A stretch of DNA of 64,000 nt from Betaproteobacteria bacterium (GCA_016192065.1 JACPUX010000052.1:108818-172817), one strand, 5' to 3'; shown: positions 10,566 to 22,455, counted from the first letter of the stretch. Program-made: numbers and translations. Notes: generated by a model not told the origin, from the letters alone.

Positions 10566-12221
10566 CTACATGTTGGAATAGTTTGGTCCACCGCCGCCTT
10601 CGGGGGTGACCCACTGGATGTTTTGGGTGGGATCCTTGATGTCGCAGGTCTTGCAGTGTACGCAGTTCTGGGCATTGATCTGCAGGCGCTGGCCGCCGCC
10701 CTCGGCGGCGACGAATTCGTAGACACCGGCGGGGCAGAAGCGCTGTTCCGGTCCGGCGTACTTCGCCAGGTTCACTGCCACCGGCACGCTCGCGTCACGC
10801 AGCCGCAGGTGGCAGGGCTGGTCCTCTTCGTGATTGGTGTTGGAAAGATAGACCGAAGAGAGTCTGTCAAAGGAAATCACCCCGTCGTATTTCGGATAGG
10901 CGATGGGGACACAGTCGGCGGCCGATTTCAGGCTTTCGTGGTCGGGTCGATCGTGGCGCAGCGTCCACGGCACCAGCGCGCCCAGACCGAGGTCGTTCAG
11001 CCACATGTGCAGGCCGCCGTGCAGGGTACCCAGCCACAGTCCCCACTTGAGCCCGGGTTTGACGTTTCTGACCTTGTAGAGGTCGGCGTAGGCCCAAGAG
11101 CGACGGAACGCCCCGGGATAGGCTTGAAGCTCGTCATGGGCGCGGTTCTCGCCCAAGGCGGCGAAGGCGGCTTCAGCGGCGAGCATGCCGGACTTCATGG
11201 CGTTGTGCGAGCCCTTGATGCGCGGCACGTTGAGAAAGCCAGCGCTGCAACCGATCAGCGCCCCACCGGGGAAGGTGAGCTTGGGGATCGATTGCAGGCC
11301 ACCCTCGTTGATGGCGCGCGCGCCATAGGCGATGCGTTTGCCACCGGCGAATACGCCGCGAATCTCGGGGTGGGTCTTGAAGCGCTGGAATTCGTCGTAG
11401 GGCGAAAGATGCGGGTTCTCGTAGTTGAGGTGCAACACGAAACCCACGGACACCAGGTTCTCGCCGAAGTGATAGAGAAATGAACCGCCGCCAGTCCGGG
11501 AATCGAGCGGCCAGCCCTGGCTGTGCATCACCAGTCCCCGCTTGTGCCGGGCCGGATCAACCTGCCAGAGTTCCTTGATGCCGATGCCGTATTTTTGCGG
11601 ATCAACTCCGTCACGCAGGTTGTAGTGCTTCATCAGCTCTTGGGACAAGGAGCCGCGCACGCCTTCGGCGAAGAGTGTGTACTTGGCACGCAGTTCCATG
11701 CCGGGCTGGTATTCGCTCTTCCGAGTGCCGTCCTTGGCCAGGCCCAGGTCGCCGGTGGCGACACCGCTGACCGCGCCGTCGTCGCGGTACAGCACTTCCG
11801 CGGCAGGAAAGCCGGGGTAGATTTCCACCCCCAGGGCTTCGGCCTGAGCGCCCAGCCAGCGGCAGACATTGCCCAGGCTCGCGATGTATTTGCCGTGGTT
11901 GTTCATCAGCGGCGGCAATAGCCAAGTGGGAATGCCGTAGGCGTTTTGTTCGGTGAGAATGAGGAATCGGTCCTCCGTGACCGGGGTGTCGAGCGGCGCG
12001 TTCTTCGCTTGCCAGTCGGGCATGAGTTCGTTGAGGGCGATCGGGTCGAGTACCGCGCCGGAGAGAATGTGGGCGCCGATTTCCGAACCCTTTTCCAGCA
12101 GACAGACGCTCACTTCGCGCTGTGCTTGCGCCGCCAGTTGCTTGAGTCGTATGGCCGCCGCCAGGCCCGCTGGTCCGCCACCCACGATGACCACGTCGTA
12201 TTCCATCATTTCGCGCTGCAT
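10566..12221 (-). CDS. electron transfer flavoprotein-ubiquinone oxidoreductase
   Basis: 551 residues, full length. It passes electrons from ETF, reduced by acyl-CoA and related dehydrogenases, to ubiquinone at the inner membrane. The N-terminal FAD site is [18 protein letters not shown]. The family segment [12 protein letters not shown] follows, and an amphipathic membrane/quinone region lies mid-protein. The C-terminal ferredoxin-like [4Fe-4S] site has its cysteines in [10 protein letters not shown] and [13 protein letters not shown], followed by [14 protein letters not shown]. The start at 12221 has GGGGAG upstream; a second ATG at 12206 is possible. Nearby acyl-CoA thioesterase and acetoacetyl-CoA ligase genes fit fatty-acid or ketone-body use. 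Confidence 0.95.
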   Translation of the reverse strand: MQREMMEYDVVIVGGGPAGLAAAIRLKQLAAQAQREVSVCLLEKGSEIGAHILSGAVLDPIALNELMPDWQAKNAPLDTPVTEDRFLILTEQNAYGIPTWLLPPLMNNHGKYIASLGNVCRWLGAQAEALGVEIYPGFPAAEVLYRDDGAVSGVATGDLGLAKDGTRKSEYQPGMELRAKYTLFAEGVRGSLSQELMKHYNLRDGVDPQKYGIGIKELWQVDPARHKRGLVMHSQGWPLDSRTGGGSFLYHFGENLVSVGFVLHLNYENPHLSPYDEFQRFKTHPEIRGVFAGGKRIAYGARAINEGGLQSIPKLTFPGGALIGCSAGFLNVPRIKGSHNAMKSGMLAAEAAFAALGENRAHDELQAYPGAFRRSWAYADLYKVRNVKPGLKWGLWLGTLHGGLHMWLNDLGLGALVPWTLRHDRPDHESLKSAADCVPIAYPKYDGVISFDRLSSVYLSNTNHEEDQPCHLRLRDASVPVAVNLAKYAGPEQRFCPAGVYEFVAAEGGGQRLQINAQNCVHCKTCDIKDPTQNIQWVTPEGGGGPNYSNM

Positions 12222-12262
12222 GCCCCGCTCCCCATGGTTCCGCCGTTTGCCGCAAGCGCACG

Positions 12263-12307
12263 ATTATATGACAAAGCACAAGCCGGCCACCTTCGCCAGC
12301 GTATAAT
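12263..12307. promoter_or_regulatory. divergent promoter region between ETF-QO and thioesterase genes
   Basis: A perfect TATAAT lies at 12302-12307 on the plus strand, 28 bp before the thioesterase ATG. Another TATAAT lies on the minus strand at 12268-12263, facing the ETF-QO gene. Neither has a convincing -35 hexamer at 16-18 bp, so the boxes are suggestive only. Confidence 0.45.
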
Positions 12308-12334
12308 GTGGCCTTTTAACCAAGCGCTGAATTC

Positions 12335-12754
12335 ATGCCCAAAGATACCCGCCTGCTGGTGCATACCGAGATCATGCCGATGCGCTGGGGTGACATGGAC
12401 GCCCTGGGGCACATCAACAACACCGTCTATTTCCGCTACATGGAACAGGCCCGCATCGGCTGGATCATTGCCAACGGCTTCACCGTGGACACCCGCCACC
12501 CGCACGGGCCGGTGATCGTCAATGCTTCATGTACCTTTCTGAAGCCCTTGGTTTATCCGGGCGAGGTCGAGGTGCGCATGTACCTCGACGATCTGGGACG
12601 CACCAGCGTCGGCAGTTGGTATGAGCTCATTTGCGACCGCGAACTCTACGCCGAAGGGGCCGCCAAGATCGTCTGGATGGATTACGCCTCGGGCAAGTCC
12701 GTGCCGCTGCCGGCCTCGGTCATCGATCTGTTGACGATGAGAGAAGAGGGCTAA
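12335..12754 (+). CDS. acyl-CoA thioesterase, 4HBT (hot-dog) family
   Basis: 139 residues, one hot-dog domain. It carries the 4-hydroxybenzoyl-CoA thioesterase signature [24 protein letters not shown], in which the Asp of GDMD is the usual catalytic residue, and later [13 protein letters not shown]. It is likely to release CoA from small or aromatic acyl thioesters in the cytosol. It ends five bases before the acetoacetyl-CoA ligase start, so the two are co-transcribed. Confidence 0.88.
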   Translation: MPKDTRLLVHTEIMPMRWGDMDALGHINNTVYFRYMEQARIGWIIANGFTVDTRHPHGPVIVNASCTFLKPLVYPGEVEVRMYLDDLGRTSVGSWYELICDRELYAEGAAKIVWMDYASGKSVPLPASVIDLLTMREEG

Positions 12755-12759
12755 GCATC

Positions 12760-14712
<1,953 letters not shown>

Positions 14713-14727
14713 CCCACGGCAGGCCCC

Positions 14728-15270
14728 ATGCTCATTAACCGCGCCCACTCCAGCCTCTTGGTGATCGATTTGCAGCAAAAGCTCCTGCCGGCGATCGACG
14801 GCGGGGCGGCGGTGATCGAGCATGCGGTCTGGCTAATCCGCCTCGCGCAGCGCCTGGGGGTGCCGGTGGCGGCGAGCGAGCAATACCCGGAAGGTCTGGG
14901 CCCGACCGTCGCCGCGGTACGCGATCTGCTCCCGGACCAGGCGATCGGCGGCAAACTTCACTTCTCATGTGTGCGCGCCGGATGTCTCGCCGGGCTGCCG
15001 GGAAGCGAGCGGCGCCAGCGCGTGGTGATCGGTACCGAAGCCCATGTCTGCGTGCTCCAGACGGTGCTGGGCCTGTTGCGCGAGGGCCATGAGGTCTTTG
15101 TCGTCGAAGAGGCGGTCGGATCGCGCCGCGCCTCCGACCGGGCGGCGGGGCTTGCGCGCATGCGCCAGGAAGGCGCACGCATCGTCAGTCGCGAGATGGT
15201 CGCCTTCGAATGGCTGGAAGCGGCCGGCAGCGACGAGTTCCGCGAGATCAGCAAGAGTTTCTTGCGGTAG
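14728..15270 (+). CDS. isochorismatase-like cysteine hydrolase
   Basis: 180 residues. The catalytic triad of the family is visible: Asp in LLVIDLQQ, Lys in IGGKLHFSC, and Cys in GTEAHVCVLQT preceded by the cis-peptide region. Related proteins (YcaC-like) hydrolyse small amides or have unknown substrates. It starts 15 bp after the acetoacetyl-CoA ligase and is likely in the same transcript. The substrate is not determinable here. Confidence 0.85.
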   Translation: MLINRAHSSLLVIDLQQKLLPAIDGGAAVIEHAVWLIRLAQRLGVPVAASEQYPEGLGPTVAAVRDLLPDQAIGGKLHFSCVRAGCLAGLPGSERRQRVVIGTEAHVCVLQTVLGLLREGHEVFVVEEAVGSRRASDRAAGLARMRQEGARIVSREMVAFEWLEAAGSDEFREISKSFLR

Positions 15271-15366
15271 CGGCGAGCGGCCGGCCGGGGCAAAGGGCGG
15301 GGCGAGGATGGCGGGCAATACCAAGTCGCAGCGACCTTGGCCGCGAATCCCAGGACTATTTGCCCG

Positions 15367-15404
15367 AGCCGCGATGCGCGGGCAAGCCCGCTCCTACCGC
15401 GGCT
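15367..15404. repeat. REP-like nested palindrome
   Basis: The outer arms AGCCGCG (15367) and CGCGGCT (15398) enclose an inner GCGGGC-AA-GCCCGC hairpin. On the minus strand it reads GTAGGAGCGGGCTTGCCCGC, the classic REP core found in many pseudomonads and relatives. It lies in the 248-bp gap between the isochorismatase-like gene and the CobD/CbiB-like gene. Confidence 0.75.
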
Positions 15405-15518
15405 GATGGACCGCAGGCGGCAGCGGCGGCGCGCAAAAGCCGAATTTTCCATATTCCCCGCAAGGCCCGTGGAATGGTATCTTCGGGGCATCGTTCGAAT
15501 CCCTGAAGCGCGCCGTTC

Positions 15519-16457
15519 ATGAATTTTCTTGCCCTCCTGCTCGCTCTCGCCTTGGAGCAGTTGCACTCCACGCCATTGCGTGGCGTTCTGCATCGGGGCT
15601 TCGTGCGCTATGCCAATCTGCTGGAGCGTGAACTCAACGCCGGGGAAACCCGCCACGGCCTGATTGCTCTGCTTGCCGCGGTGCTGCCGCCGGCACTCCT
15701 GGCTTTTGCCATCTTCTGGGTTCTAGCCAGCCTCAACCCTTTGCTGGGCCTTGCCTGGAACGCGCTGGTGCTGTACCTCAGCCTGGGTTTGCGGCAGTTC
15801 AGCCACCCGTTCACGGCCATCGCCGAAGCGCTGCGCGCCGGGGACGTGAACGAAGCCCGGCGCCTATTGGCCGAGTGGCGCGGCGGACGCGGACTGGAAC
15901 TGTCCAGCAGCGAAATCGCCCGACTGTCGATCGAGCAGGGTCTCTTGGAGAGCCATCGTCACGTTTTTGGCACCATCGCCTGGTATCTGGTCCTGCCTGG
16001 ACCAAGCGGCGCCGTGCTCTACCGCTGCCTGGCGATTCTCGCGCAAAAGTGGAGCGGCGATGCGAGCACGCCCATGGGTCAGGAACTGGCCGAATTCGGG
16101 CGCCCGGCGCGGCGGTTTTTCGCCCTCATCGACTGGCTTCCGGTGCGGCTGACGGCGATGTCCTACGCCATCGTTGGCGACTTTGAAGACGCTGTGTACT
16201 GTTGGCGCACCCAAGCCGCGGCCTGGACCCTGCCGGAGCAGGGTATCGTTCTGGCCGCCGGGGCCGGCGCCATCGGGGTACGCCTGGGCGAGCCCTTGCG
16301 TGAAGTCGGCGGCGGGCTGATCTACCGCCCCGACCTGGGGGTGGGCGACGCCGCCGACAGCGACCTCATGCAAAGCGCCGTTGGCCTCATCTGGCGCGCC
16401 CTCGCCGTGTGGATGGTGCTGATTCTGCTGGCGACGCTGGCGTATTGGGTTGGTTGA
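15519..16457 (+). CDS. CobD/CbiB-like integral membrane protein
   Basis: 312 residues with about four to five membrane helices. It starts at the hydrophobic MNFLALLLALALEQLHSTPL, followed by helices near residues 50-90, and ends in a helix LAVWMVLILLATLAYWVG. It resembles the CobD/CbiB family protein annotated in betaproteobacteria, which relates to adenosylcobinamide-phosphate synthase and AmpE. No other cobalamin gene is nearby, so true cobalamin synthesis is not supported by context. It is convergent with nudB, 41 bp apart. Confidence 0.7.
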   Translation: MNFLALLLALALEQLHSTPLRGVLHRGFVRYANLLERELNAGETRHGLIALLAAVLPPALLAFAIFWVLASLNPLLGLAWNALVLYLSLGLRQFSHPFTAIAEALRAGDVNEARRLLAEWRGGRGLELSSSEIARLSIEQGLLESHRHVFGTIAWYLVLPGPSGAVLYRCLAILAQKWSGDASTPMGQELAEFGRPARRFFALIDWLPVRLTAMSYAIVGDFEDAVYCWRTQAAAWTLPEQGIVLAAGAGAIGVRLGEPLREVGGGLIYRPDLGVGDAADSDLMQSAVGLIWRALAVWMVLILLATLAYWVG

Positions 16458-16498
16458 ACCAAGCCACGCCTCAGCAGCGTGACCAACGCAACTCGTCC

Positions 16499-16978
16499 TC
16501 AGCGTGGGGTGCGCGCAGGTGTGGGCGATGCGCCAACGGTGCCCAGCCGCTCGATCGCCTCCCGATTTGACCAGGAGAAGACCTTGCCGGCGGCTTCGGC
16601 CCAGGGCAGCCAGAGGTGGGCGAGGTGCTCGCGTGGCGCGAGCTTCACCGGCACAGGCCCGGGTACTTCCAGGGCGAAGACGTGTTCGGTGTTGTGGGTG
16701 GTGCCTTCTGGATAGCGATGGCGCCAGCGGGGGTAGATTTCATACACGGTGCTGAGCCGCCAGTCGATCAAGCCGCCATGCACGGCGGCATCGATGCCGG
16801 TCTCTTCGGCCAGTTCGCGGGTGGCGGTTTCGAGCAGGGTTTCGCCCGGCTCCTGGCTACCGGTGACGCTTTGCCAATAGCCGGGAAAGTCGGCGCGCTC
16901 CAGCAGCAGCACGGCGCGGTCCCGGGTATGAACGAGCACCAGGGTGGAGACCGGCAGTTTGGTGCCTGCGCCAGACAA
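16499..16978 (-). CDS. nudB: dihydroneopterin triphosphate diphosphatase (Nudix)
   Basis: 159 residues. The Nudix box GSQEPGETLLETATRELAEETGI lies near residues 41-63, with all metal-binding glutamates present. NudB-type features are PVSTLVLVHTRDRAVLLLERADFPGYWQSVTG and VFALEVPGPVPVKLAPREHLAHLWLPWAEA. It removes pyrophosphate from dihydroneopterin triphosphate in folate synthesis. It is last in the minus-strand run fmdB, DUF502, aspS, RNase, barstar, nudB and starts two bases after barstar, so it is translationally coupled. Confidence 0.9.
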   Translation of the reverse strand: MSGAGTKLPVSTLVLVHTRDRAVLLLERADFPGYWQSVTGSQEPGETLLETATRELAEETGIDAAVHGGLIDWRLSTVYEIYPRWRHRYPEGTTHNTEHVFALEVPGPVPVKLAPREHLAHLWLPWAEAAGKVFSWSNREAIERLGTVGASPTPARTPR

Positions 16979-16980
16979 GT

Positions 16981-17361
16981 TCAGTCCAGGAAAACGTGGA
17001 AGGGCCGGCCGTGTTCCTTCCAGAAAGCCGCTGCTTCAGCGAAGACATCCTGGGCGGTGGCGTAGTCTTCGGCGGCGGCTGTGGCAAAGGTTTGGGCGGA
17101 AGTCCACAGCAGTACGCAACCGGCCGGCGGCAGCCAGTCGCGGTCCATCAGGCAGTCGGCGAGCGCGTCCCAGTTCTGGCCGAAGTGGCGTGGCAAGGCG
17201 AGCACCTGCGCCAGCTCCTTGAGTAAGCCCTGCTTCTCGCCAAGAAGCGCGCCATCCAAGCGAAAGACCGGCAGGCGGGCGGCGGCCCCCGCCGCGAGCA
17301 CGGCCGCGGCAGGAGCGCGGGCGACGCGATTGTGGGCGGCGTCGAGTTTCAGTTTGGGCAC
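16981..17361 (-). CDS. barstar-family RNase inhibitor
   Basis: 126 residues. The barstar fold is recognisable from PVFRLDGALLGEKQGLLKELAQVL and FGQNWDALADCLMDRDWLPPAG, where the conserved Asp in the inhibitor helix contacts the RNase active site. It starts 7 bp after the barnase-type RNase gene on the same strand and should neutralise any enzyme that remains in the cytoplasm. No signal peptide, as expected for the inhibitor. Confidence 0.9.
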   Translation of the reverse strand: MPKLKLDAAHNRVARAPAAAVLAAGAAARLPVFRLDGALLGEKQGLLKELAQVLALPRHFGQNWDALADCLMDRDWLPPAGCVLLWTSAQTFATAAAEDYATAQDVFAEAAAFWKEHGRPFHVFLD

Positions 17362-17368
17362 GGGGCAC

Positions 17369-17770
17369 CTATTCGCGGATGCGGCGAAAACTCTGGTAGT
17401 GATCGCTGGTGAAATAGTAGTCGCTGGAGCGGCCGGCGACGATGCGGCGCGGGCCGCGGTGTTTCAGGCCGGGCGTGGGCACGGTGTATTCGCGGTAATA
17501 GCCGCGCTTTTGCCTGGGCAGGCGCTGCTCGAAATTGCCGAAGACGGCGCCGTCGCGAGCATACGGGAAAGGCCCGCCGGCTTTGATGAGCGCAAGCGTT
17601 TGACGGGCTTCGGCGGGCAGATCGGCAAGCCGGACCTCGGACGAATAGGCGCGCGCGGCGCCGCTGAGCCCGATTAGTGCCAGGCCCAGGAGCGCCAGGC
17701 CCAGGAGCAAGGCGAGCAGCCGCCGCCACGCGGTGGCTACCCGCTCCGGCGCGCGTGCCGCCTGGTTCAT
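17369..17770 (-). CDS. secreted barnase-type guanyl-specific ribonuclease
   Basis: 133 residues. The N-terminus is a basic segment followed by the hydrophobic [17 protein letters not shown] and an AARA cleavage-like site, so it should be exported. The mature domain has the microbial RNase (N1/T1, barnase) pattern [20 protein letters not shown], then [11 protein letters not shown] with the catalytic Glu, RGPRRIVAG with the catalytic Arg, and TSDHYQSF with the catalytic His. All active-site residues are present. The ATG at 17770 overlaps the aspS stop (ATGA), so translation is coupled. A longer in-frame start at 17866 lies inside aspS and is rejected. Confidence 0.88.
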   Translation of the reverse strand: MNQAARAPERVATAWRRLLALLLGLALLGLALIGLSGAARAYSSEVRLADLPAEARQTLALIKAGGPFPYARDGAVFGNFEQRLPRQKRGYYREYTVPTPGLKHRGPRRIVAGRSSDYYFTSDHYQSFRRIRE

Positions 17771-19557
17771 GGGGTAGTTTTGCTCGGGTCCAGGTTGCGC
17801 AGGCGTATGTGCAATTCGCGCAACTGCTTTTCGTCCACCGGGCTGGGCGCCTCGGTCATCAGGCACTGCGCGCGCTGGGTCTTGGGAAAGGCGATCACGT
17901 CGCGGATCGACTCCGCCCCGGCCATCATGGTGACGACGCGATCGAGGCCGAAGGCGATGCCACCGTGGGGCGGAGCACCGTATTGCAGCGCGTCGAGCAG
18001 AAAGCCAAATTTCTGCCGCGCTTCCTCGGGTCCGATGGCCAGCGCGCGGAAGACCTTGGACTGCACCTCTTCGCGGTGGATACGCACCGAGCCGCCGCCG
18101 ATTTCCCAGCCGTTCAGCGCGAGGTCATAGGCTTTGGCGAGGCACTTGCCCGGATCGCTGTCGAGGTAGTGCAGGTGCTCGTCCTTGGGCGAGGTGAAGG
18201 GGTGATGCAGGGCCACCCAGCGCTTGGCTTCTTCGTCGTATTCGAACATCGGGAAATCGACCACCCACACCGGGCGCCAGCCGGCGTCGGCGAGATTGTG
18301 CTCGTGACCGAGCTTGGAGCGCAGCGCGCCCAACGCATCGTTGACCACCTTGGCGCGGTCGGCGCCGAAGAAGATCAGGTCGCCGTCTTCCGCGCCGGTA
18401 CGGGCGAGGATTTCGCCCAGCACCTCGGGCTTGAGGAACTTGACGATGGGCGACTGCAAGCCTTCTTCGTTGAGCTTGGTCTTGTCGTTGACTTTGATGT
18501 AGGCCAGGCCCTTGGCGCCATAGATCGCGACGAACTGGGTGTAGCCGTCGATCTCGCTGCGCGAGAGCTTGCCGCCATGGGGCAGGCGCAAGGCTGCGAC
18601 CCGGCCCTCGGGCAGTTCGGCGGCGGCGCGGAAGACCTTGAAATCCACGGTTTTCATCAGGTCGGTGAGTTCGGTCAGTCGCAAGCGCACGCGCAAGTCC
18701 GGTTTGTCGGAGCCATAGTCGCGCATGGCTTCGGTGTGGCTGAGGCGCGGGAACTTCGCCGGCAGCTCGACCCCGAGGGTTTGCTTGAAGGTGACCCGGA
18801 TCATCTCTTCCGTGAGATCGATGATGTCCTCCTCGCCCATGAAGGAGGTTTCGATATCGATCTGGGTGAATTCGGGCTGCCGGTCCGCGCGCAGGTCCTC
18901 GTCGCGGAAGCACTTGGTGATCTGGTAGTAGCGATCGAAACCCGCGACCATCAGGAGCTGCTTGAACAACTGCGGCGACTGCGGCAAGGCGAAGAAATGC
19001 CCGTCATGAACCCGCGAGGGCACCAGATAGTCGCGGGCGCCCTCGGGCGTGCTCTTGGTGAGCATCGGCGTTTCGATGTCGAGGAAACCGTTTTCGTCGA
19101 GGAACTTGCGCACCGTCATCGACACTCGATAGCGCAGCTTCAGGTTGTGCTGCATGAAGGGCCGCCGCAGATCGAGATAGCGATGAAGGAGCCGCACGTT
19201 CTCGGAGAGTTCCTCGTCGTCAATCTGAAAAGGCGGCGTGAGCGAAGCGTTGAGGATCACGATGTCCTGGGCGAGCACTTCGATCTCGCCGCTCACCAGA
19301 CTGGTGTTGACCGTGCCGGCCGGCCGCTCCCGCACCTTGCCGGTAATCTGCACCACGAACTCGTTGCGCAAGGTTTCGGCGGTGGCGAAGGTTGCCGCGC
19401 GATCGGGGTCACAGACCACTTGCACCAGGCCCTCGCGGTCCCGGAGGTCGATGAAGATCACGCCGCCGTGGTCGCGTCGGCGATGCACCCAGCCGCAAAG
19501 CGTGACCGTTTGTCCGAGATAGGAGCGGCCCACCAGGCCGCAATATTGCGTTCGCAT
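17767..19557 (-). CDS. aspS: aspartate--tRNA ligase
   Basis: 596 residues, class II synthetase. The N-terminal OB-fold anticodon domain includes [18 protein letters not shown]. Motif 2 is the [18 protein letters not shown] region, and motif 3 is [13 protein letters not shown] near the C-terminus. The bacterial GAD insertion lies in the middle. The His in RDHGG is the residue linked in Pseudomonas to a non-discriminating enzyme that also charges tRNA-Asn, which would need GatCAB. The gene is followed by the RNase gene with a 4-bp overlap and preceded by DUF502 with an 85-bp gap. Confidence 0.97.
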   Translation of the reverse strand: MRTQYCGLVGRSYLGQTVTLCGWVHRRRDHGGVIFIDLRDREGLVQVVCDPDRAATFATAETLRNEFVVQITGKVRERPAGTVNTSLVSGEIEVLAQDIVILNASLTPPFQIDDEELSENVRLLHRYLDLRRPFMQHNLKLRYRVSMTVRKFLDENGFLDIETPMLTKSTPEGARDYLVPSRVHDGHFFALPQSPQLFKQLLMVAGFDRYYQITKCFRDEDLRADRQPEFTQIDIETSFMGEEDIIDLTEEMIRVTFKQTLGVELPAKFPRLSHTEAMRDYGSDKPDLRVRLRLTELTDLMKTVDFKVFRAAAELPEGRVAALRLPHGGKLSRSEIDGYTQFVAIYGAKGLAYIKVNDKTKLNEEGLQSPIVKFLKPEVLGEILARTGAEDGDLIFFGADRAKVVNDALGALRSKLGHEHNLADAGWRPVWVVDFPMFEYDEEAKRWVALHHPFTSPKDEHLHYLDSDPGKCLAKAYDLALNGWEIGGGSVRIHREEVQSKVFRALAIGPEEARQKFGFLLDALQYGAPPHGGIAFGLDRVVTMMAGAESIRDVIAFPKTQRAQCLMTEAPSPVDEKQLRELHIRLRNLDPSKTTP

Positions 19558-19642
19558 GTTTACTCCAGAAGCGGATTCGAAAATGGCAGGGAAAACCGAA
19601 TGGGGATCGAGGCGGGCGGGAACGGACGGGCGCCCCGCCCAC

Positions 19643-20278
19643 TCAATTTCGGGCGCTGGCCGCGCTGTCGATGGCGGGGGGCGCGAGGCGCTGCTCGGGC
19701 CCGACTACGCCCATGGATATGATGTACTTGAGCGCCTCGTCCACGCTCATCTGCAACTCGCGCACCCGCGCCCGCGGTACGATGATGAAATAGCCCGAGG
19801 TTGGGTTCGGCGTGGTTGGGACATAGACGCTCACGTGCTCAGCCTGCAAGAGCTCGGCGACTTCACCGCGCGGCGTGCCGGTAAGAAAGGCGATGGTCCA
19901 GGTGCCCGGGTGCGGAAACTCCACCAGCAGCGCCTTGTTAAAGGCCTGGCCGCTGCCCGAGAGCACGGTATCGCTGACCTGCTTGACGCTGGTGTAGATC
20001 GATTTGACCACCGGAATGCGGGTCAGCAGGCCTTCCCAGACCCGCACCAACTGGGCTCCGAAGATGTTGGTGGCGACCACGCCGGTGAGCAGGAGGATGA
20101 GCGCGGCGAGCAGCACGCCAAACCCCGGAATGTGGATGCCCAGTAGAACATCGGGGTGCCAGGACAGCGGCAGCAACAGAAGCGTCTGGTCGAGGGTGCT
20201 GACCAGGAAATTCAACACCCAGATGGTAATGCCCAAGGGCGCCCAAAGAACCAATCCGGTGATGAGGTAGCGCTTCAT
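19643..20278 (-). CDS. DUF502 membrane protein
   Basis: 211 residues of the DUF502 family. Two N-terminal membrane helices ([22 protein letters not shown] and [20 protein letters not shown]) are followed by the conserved [24 protein letters not shown] segment and [16 protein letters not shown], then [16 protein letters not shown]. The molecular role is unknown. The gene lies between fmdB and aspS on the minus strand, an arrangement common in betaproteobacteria. Confidence 0.88.
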   Translation of the reverse strand: MKRYLITGLVLWAPLGITIWVLNFLVSTLDQTLLLLPLSWHPDVLLGIHIPGFGVLLAALILLLTGVVATNIFGAQLVRVWEGLLTRIPVVKSIYTSVKQVSDTVLSGSGQAFNKALLVEFPHPGTWTIAFLTGTPRGEVAELLQAEHVSVYVPTTPNPTSGYFIIVPRARVRELQMSVDEALKYIISMGVVGPEQRLAPPAIDSAASARN

Positions 20279-20355
20279 GGAGTCGGTGATGGCTCAGAGC
20301 CTGTGTAAAAAACGGTGCGCGCCGCGGATTGAATTACCAACGCTCCGCCGTGGCC

Positions 20356-20679
20356 TCAAGCGCCGCTACCGGTGCTCGGTGCGCTGGCGGCGGGCTTGGT
20401 TTCAGTCTTGGCTTCGGGCTTGGCATCGGCTTTGGCTTCAGTCTTGGTCTCCGATTGCGTCTCGGACTTGCCCTCGTCAGGCTTTTTGGCGGCCCCCGAA
20501 CCCTTGAAATCGGTGGCGTACCAGCCGCTGCCTTTCAGCTGGAAGCCAGCGGCCGAAACCAGCTTCACCAGGCTCTCCTTGGCGCATTGCGGGCAGGTCC
20601 GCAGGGGCGGTTCAGAGAGCTTCTGCAGGACCTCATGCTGGCTGCCGCAGCTTTCGCAACGATATTCGTAGATGGGCAT
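20356..20679 (-). CDS. FmdB-family zinc ribbon protein
   Basis: 107 residues. The N-terminal zinc ribbon has four cysteines in MPIYEYRCESCGSQHEVLQ and CPQCAKESLVKLVSAAGF, then GSGWYATDFKG, the standard FmdB/CxxC regulatory domain. The C-terminal 40 residues are a low-complexity tail of K, E, T, A and P (SETKTEAKADAKPEAKTE), probably disordered. It is the first gene of the fmdB-DUF502-aspS-RNase-barstar-nudB run. The biological role of the family is unclear. Confidence 0.88.
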   Translation of the reverse strand: MPIYEYRCESCGSQHEVLQKLSEPPLRTCPQCAKESLVKLVSAAGFQLKGSGWYATDFKGSGAAKKPDEGKSETQSETKTEAKADAKPEAKTETKPAASAPSTGSGA

Positions 20680-20713
20680 GGCGAACCCCTAAGCCATTTG
20701 AATCAAACAAAAA

Positions 20714-20719
20714 ATTATA
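20714..20719 (-). promoter_or_regulatory. -10 element upstream of fmdB-aspS run
   Basis: TATAAT on the minus strand, about 35 bp upstream of the fmdB start, in a locally AT-rich patch (AATCAAACAAAAAATTATAC). The -35 is weak (ATGACC at about 20 bp). It is a likely promoter for the whole minus-strand run. Confidence 0.45.
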
Positions 20720-20795
20720 CACGAAGGCAGTACTTCCCTGGTCATTTCGGGCCGGGGCATTTGGATTTCCGCAGCCCGGGCTTTAAACTCTCGCC

Positions 20796-21038
20796 ATGAA
20801 TGCGCATGATGTCTGGTGGTCTTTGGCGGTCATGGTCGCCACGACCGAAGTGTTTTTCGGGGCGCTCTATTTTGTCGCTGGTGGGTTTGCGCTGTTCTGC
20901 GGCGGCATGGCGGCGCGCTTTGGCGCCGGTCTGCCGATGCAGTTTCTGGTGGCAGTGGGGGTCTCTGGGTTGGTCTTCGCCGCCCTAAGCCTGCGCGACC
21001 GACGTGGCCGCGCGCGAGCCCCGCGCGCCGGGCATTGA
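20796..21038 (+). CDS. NfeD-like small membrane protein lacking the OB domain
   Basis: 80 residues: two membrane helices (VWWSLAVMVATTEVFFGALYFVAGGFALFCGGMAA and LPMQFLVAVGVSGLVFAAL), then a short basic tail. The pattern resembles the membrane half of NfeD-like proteins, which regulate membrane proteases or microdomains, but the ~60-residue OB-fold that normally follows is absent. It could be a natural short form or a truncated remnant. It ends 21 bp before the SDR gene. Confidence 0.6.
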   Translation: MNAHDVWWSLAVMVATTEVFFGALYFVAGGFALFCGGMAARFGAGLPMQFLVAVGVSGLVFAALSLRDRRGRARAPRAGH

Positions 21039-21059
21039 TTCGACCGAGAGGGAAAGCAA

Positions 21060-21827
21060 ATGAAGCTCCAAGACAGTACAGTTCTCGTGACCGGGGGTGC
21101 CTCGGGTTTGGGTGCGGCAACGGTACGTATGGCGGTGGCCCATGGAGGGCGTGCGCTGATCGCCGACATGAAAGAAGATGAAGGTCGGGCGCTGGCCGCC
21201 GAACTGGGCGCGGCGGCCCGGTTTTGCCGCTGTGACGTGGCCGATGAGCACAGCGCCAAGGCCGCCGTGCAGGCCGCGGCCGAGCATTTCGGAGGTTTGA
21301 GCGCGCTGGTCAACTGCGCCGGCGTCGCCCACGCCGAAAAAGTCCTGGGCAAGGAAGGACCGCACTCCCTCGCAGCGTTCGCGCGCACCATCAACATCAA
21401 TCTGGTGGGCAGCTTCAATATGATTCGCCTGGCTTCGGAGCTCATGTCCAAGGGGGTGCCCAACACCGCCGGGGAGCGCGGCGTGGTCGTCAACACCGCC
21501 TCGGTCGCCGCCTTCGACGGGCAGATCGGTCAGGCCGCCTATTCGGCCTCGAAAGCCGGCATCGTCGGCATGACCCTGCCGATCGCGCGCGAATTGGCAC
21601 GCTTCGGCATCCGGGTCATGACCATCGCGCCTGGCATCTTCGGCACGCCGATGATGGATAGTTTGCCGCAGGAGGTGCAGGACGCGCTGGGCAAAATGGT
21701 TCCCTTTCCACCGCGGCTTGGTCGTCCGGACGAATTCGCCGCGCTGGTAAGGCATATCGTCGAAAACGAGATGCTTAACGGCGAGGTGATTCGGCTCGAC
21801 GGAGCCATCCGCATGCAGCCGAAATAG
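21060..21827 (+). CDS. SDR oxidoreductase, 3-hydroxyacyl-CoA dehydrogenase type II-like
   Basis: 255 residues, classical short-chain dehydrogenase. The NAD site is [19 protein letters not shown] follows at [12 protein letters not shown], the catalytic Ser is in [15 protein letters not shown], and YSASK holds the catalytic Tyr and Lys. The sequence [44 protein letters not shown] is characteristic of the HSD17B10/type II 3-hydroxyacyl-CoA dehydrogenase group. Oxidation of 3-hydroxyacyl-CoA in beta-oxidation or isoleucine breakdown is likely. It is convergent with dsbB. Confidence 0.9.
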   Translation: MKLQDSTVLVTGGASGLGAATVRMAVAHGGRALIADMKEDEGRALAAELGAAARFCRCDVADEHSAKAAVQAAAEHFGGLSALVNCAGVAHAEKVLGKEGPHSLAAFARTININLVGSFNMIRLASELMSKGVPNTAGERGVVVNTASVAAFDGQIGQAAYSASKAGIVGMTLPIARELARFGIRVMTIAPGIFGTPMMDSLPQEVQDALGKMVPFPPRLGRPDEFAALVRHIVENEMLNGEVIRLDGAIRMQPK

Positions 21828-21850
21828 CGCGACCGTTGCGGCCCCGAGGC

Positions 21851-22354
21851 TCAGCGCCGCGCCCGCACGAGGATGAAGGCGGCCAGAACCATCCCCAGAA
21901 AGAACAGGAAATTCCATCCGGGGATAGATAGGCCCAGGAAGGTCCAGTCGACCTTCGCGCATTCGCCGCTGCCGGCTAGTGTTTTGTTGATTACCTCAAA
22001 GACCGGCAGGCTGTCGAGCATGTAGAAGATCCCCATGCCGCAACTGGGCACTTGCTCGGGGGGCAGGTGCTGAATCCAGACATGCCGCGCGGCGATCGCG
22101 GCGCCGGTTCCACCGATCAGCAGTTGGAGCAGAGCATAGACCAGAGCGCCACGGGGTCGGGGATTGTGCAGGGCCGCCGCGAGAAAGACCAAGCCCAGGC
22201 CAATCATCGCCAAACGCTGAAAATAGCACAGCGGGCAGGGTTCCAGTTCCTCGACGAATTGCAGGTAGAAGGCATAGGCCAACAGCGCCGAGCAAAGCAG
22301 GAAGCCGAGAAGATAGCAGGCGCGGCGCGGCGGGAGGTGATCGAGGAGGGGCAT
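21851..22354 (-). CDS. dsbB: disulfide bond formation protein DsbB
   Basis: 167 residues, four membrane helices. The first periplasmic redox pair is in EPCPLCYFQR near residues 39-42. The second pair is the Cys in VPSCGMGI and the Cys in GSGECAKVDW. It reoxidises DsbA and passes electrons to quinone. It is a single gene on the minus strand, convergent with the SDR gene. Confidence 0.93.
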   Translation of the reverse strand: MPLLDHLPPRRACYLLGFLLCSALLAYAFYLQFVEELEPCPLCYFQRLAMIGLGLVFLAAALHNPRPRGALVYALLQLLIGGTGAAIAARHVWIQHLPPEQVPSCGMGIFYMLDSLPVFEVINKTLAGSGECAKVDWTFLGLSIPGWNFLFFLGMVLAAFILVRARR

Positions 22355-22455
22355 GTGGTGGGGTGCGGTGTGGGGAGGCGTTTGCTCAGAGCAGGCGGCG
22401 CAGCTTTGGTTCCGCGTGTCGGAGCGGCCAAGTGCTCCGGCGGCAGCATCGGCCT

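Noticed and set aside
17677..19722. Open plus-strand frame of ~680 codons
   Set aside because: Complement of aspS and the RNase gene, with no recognisable protein family.
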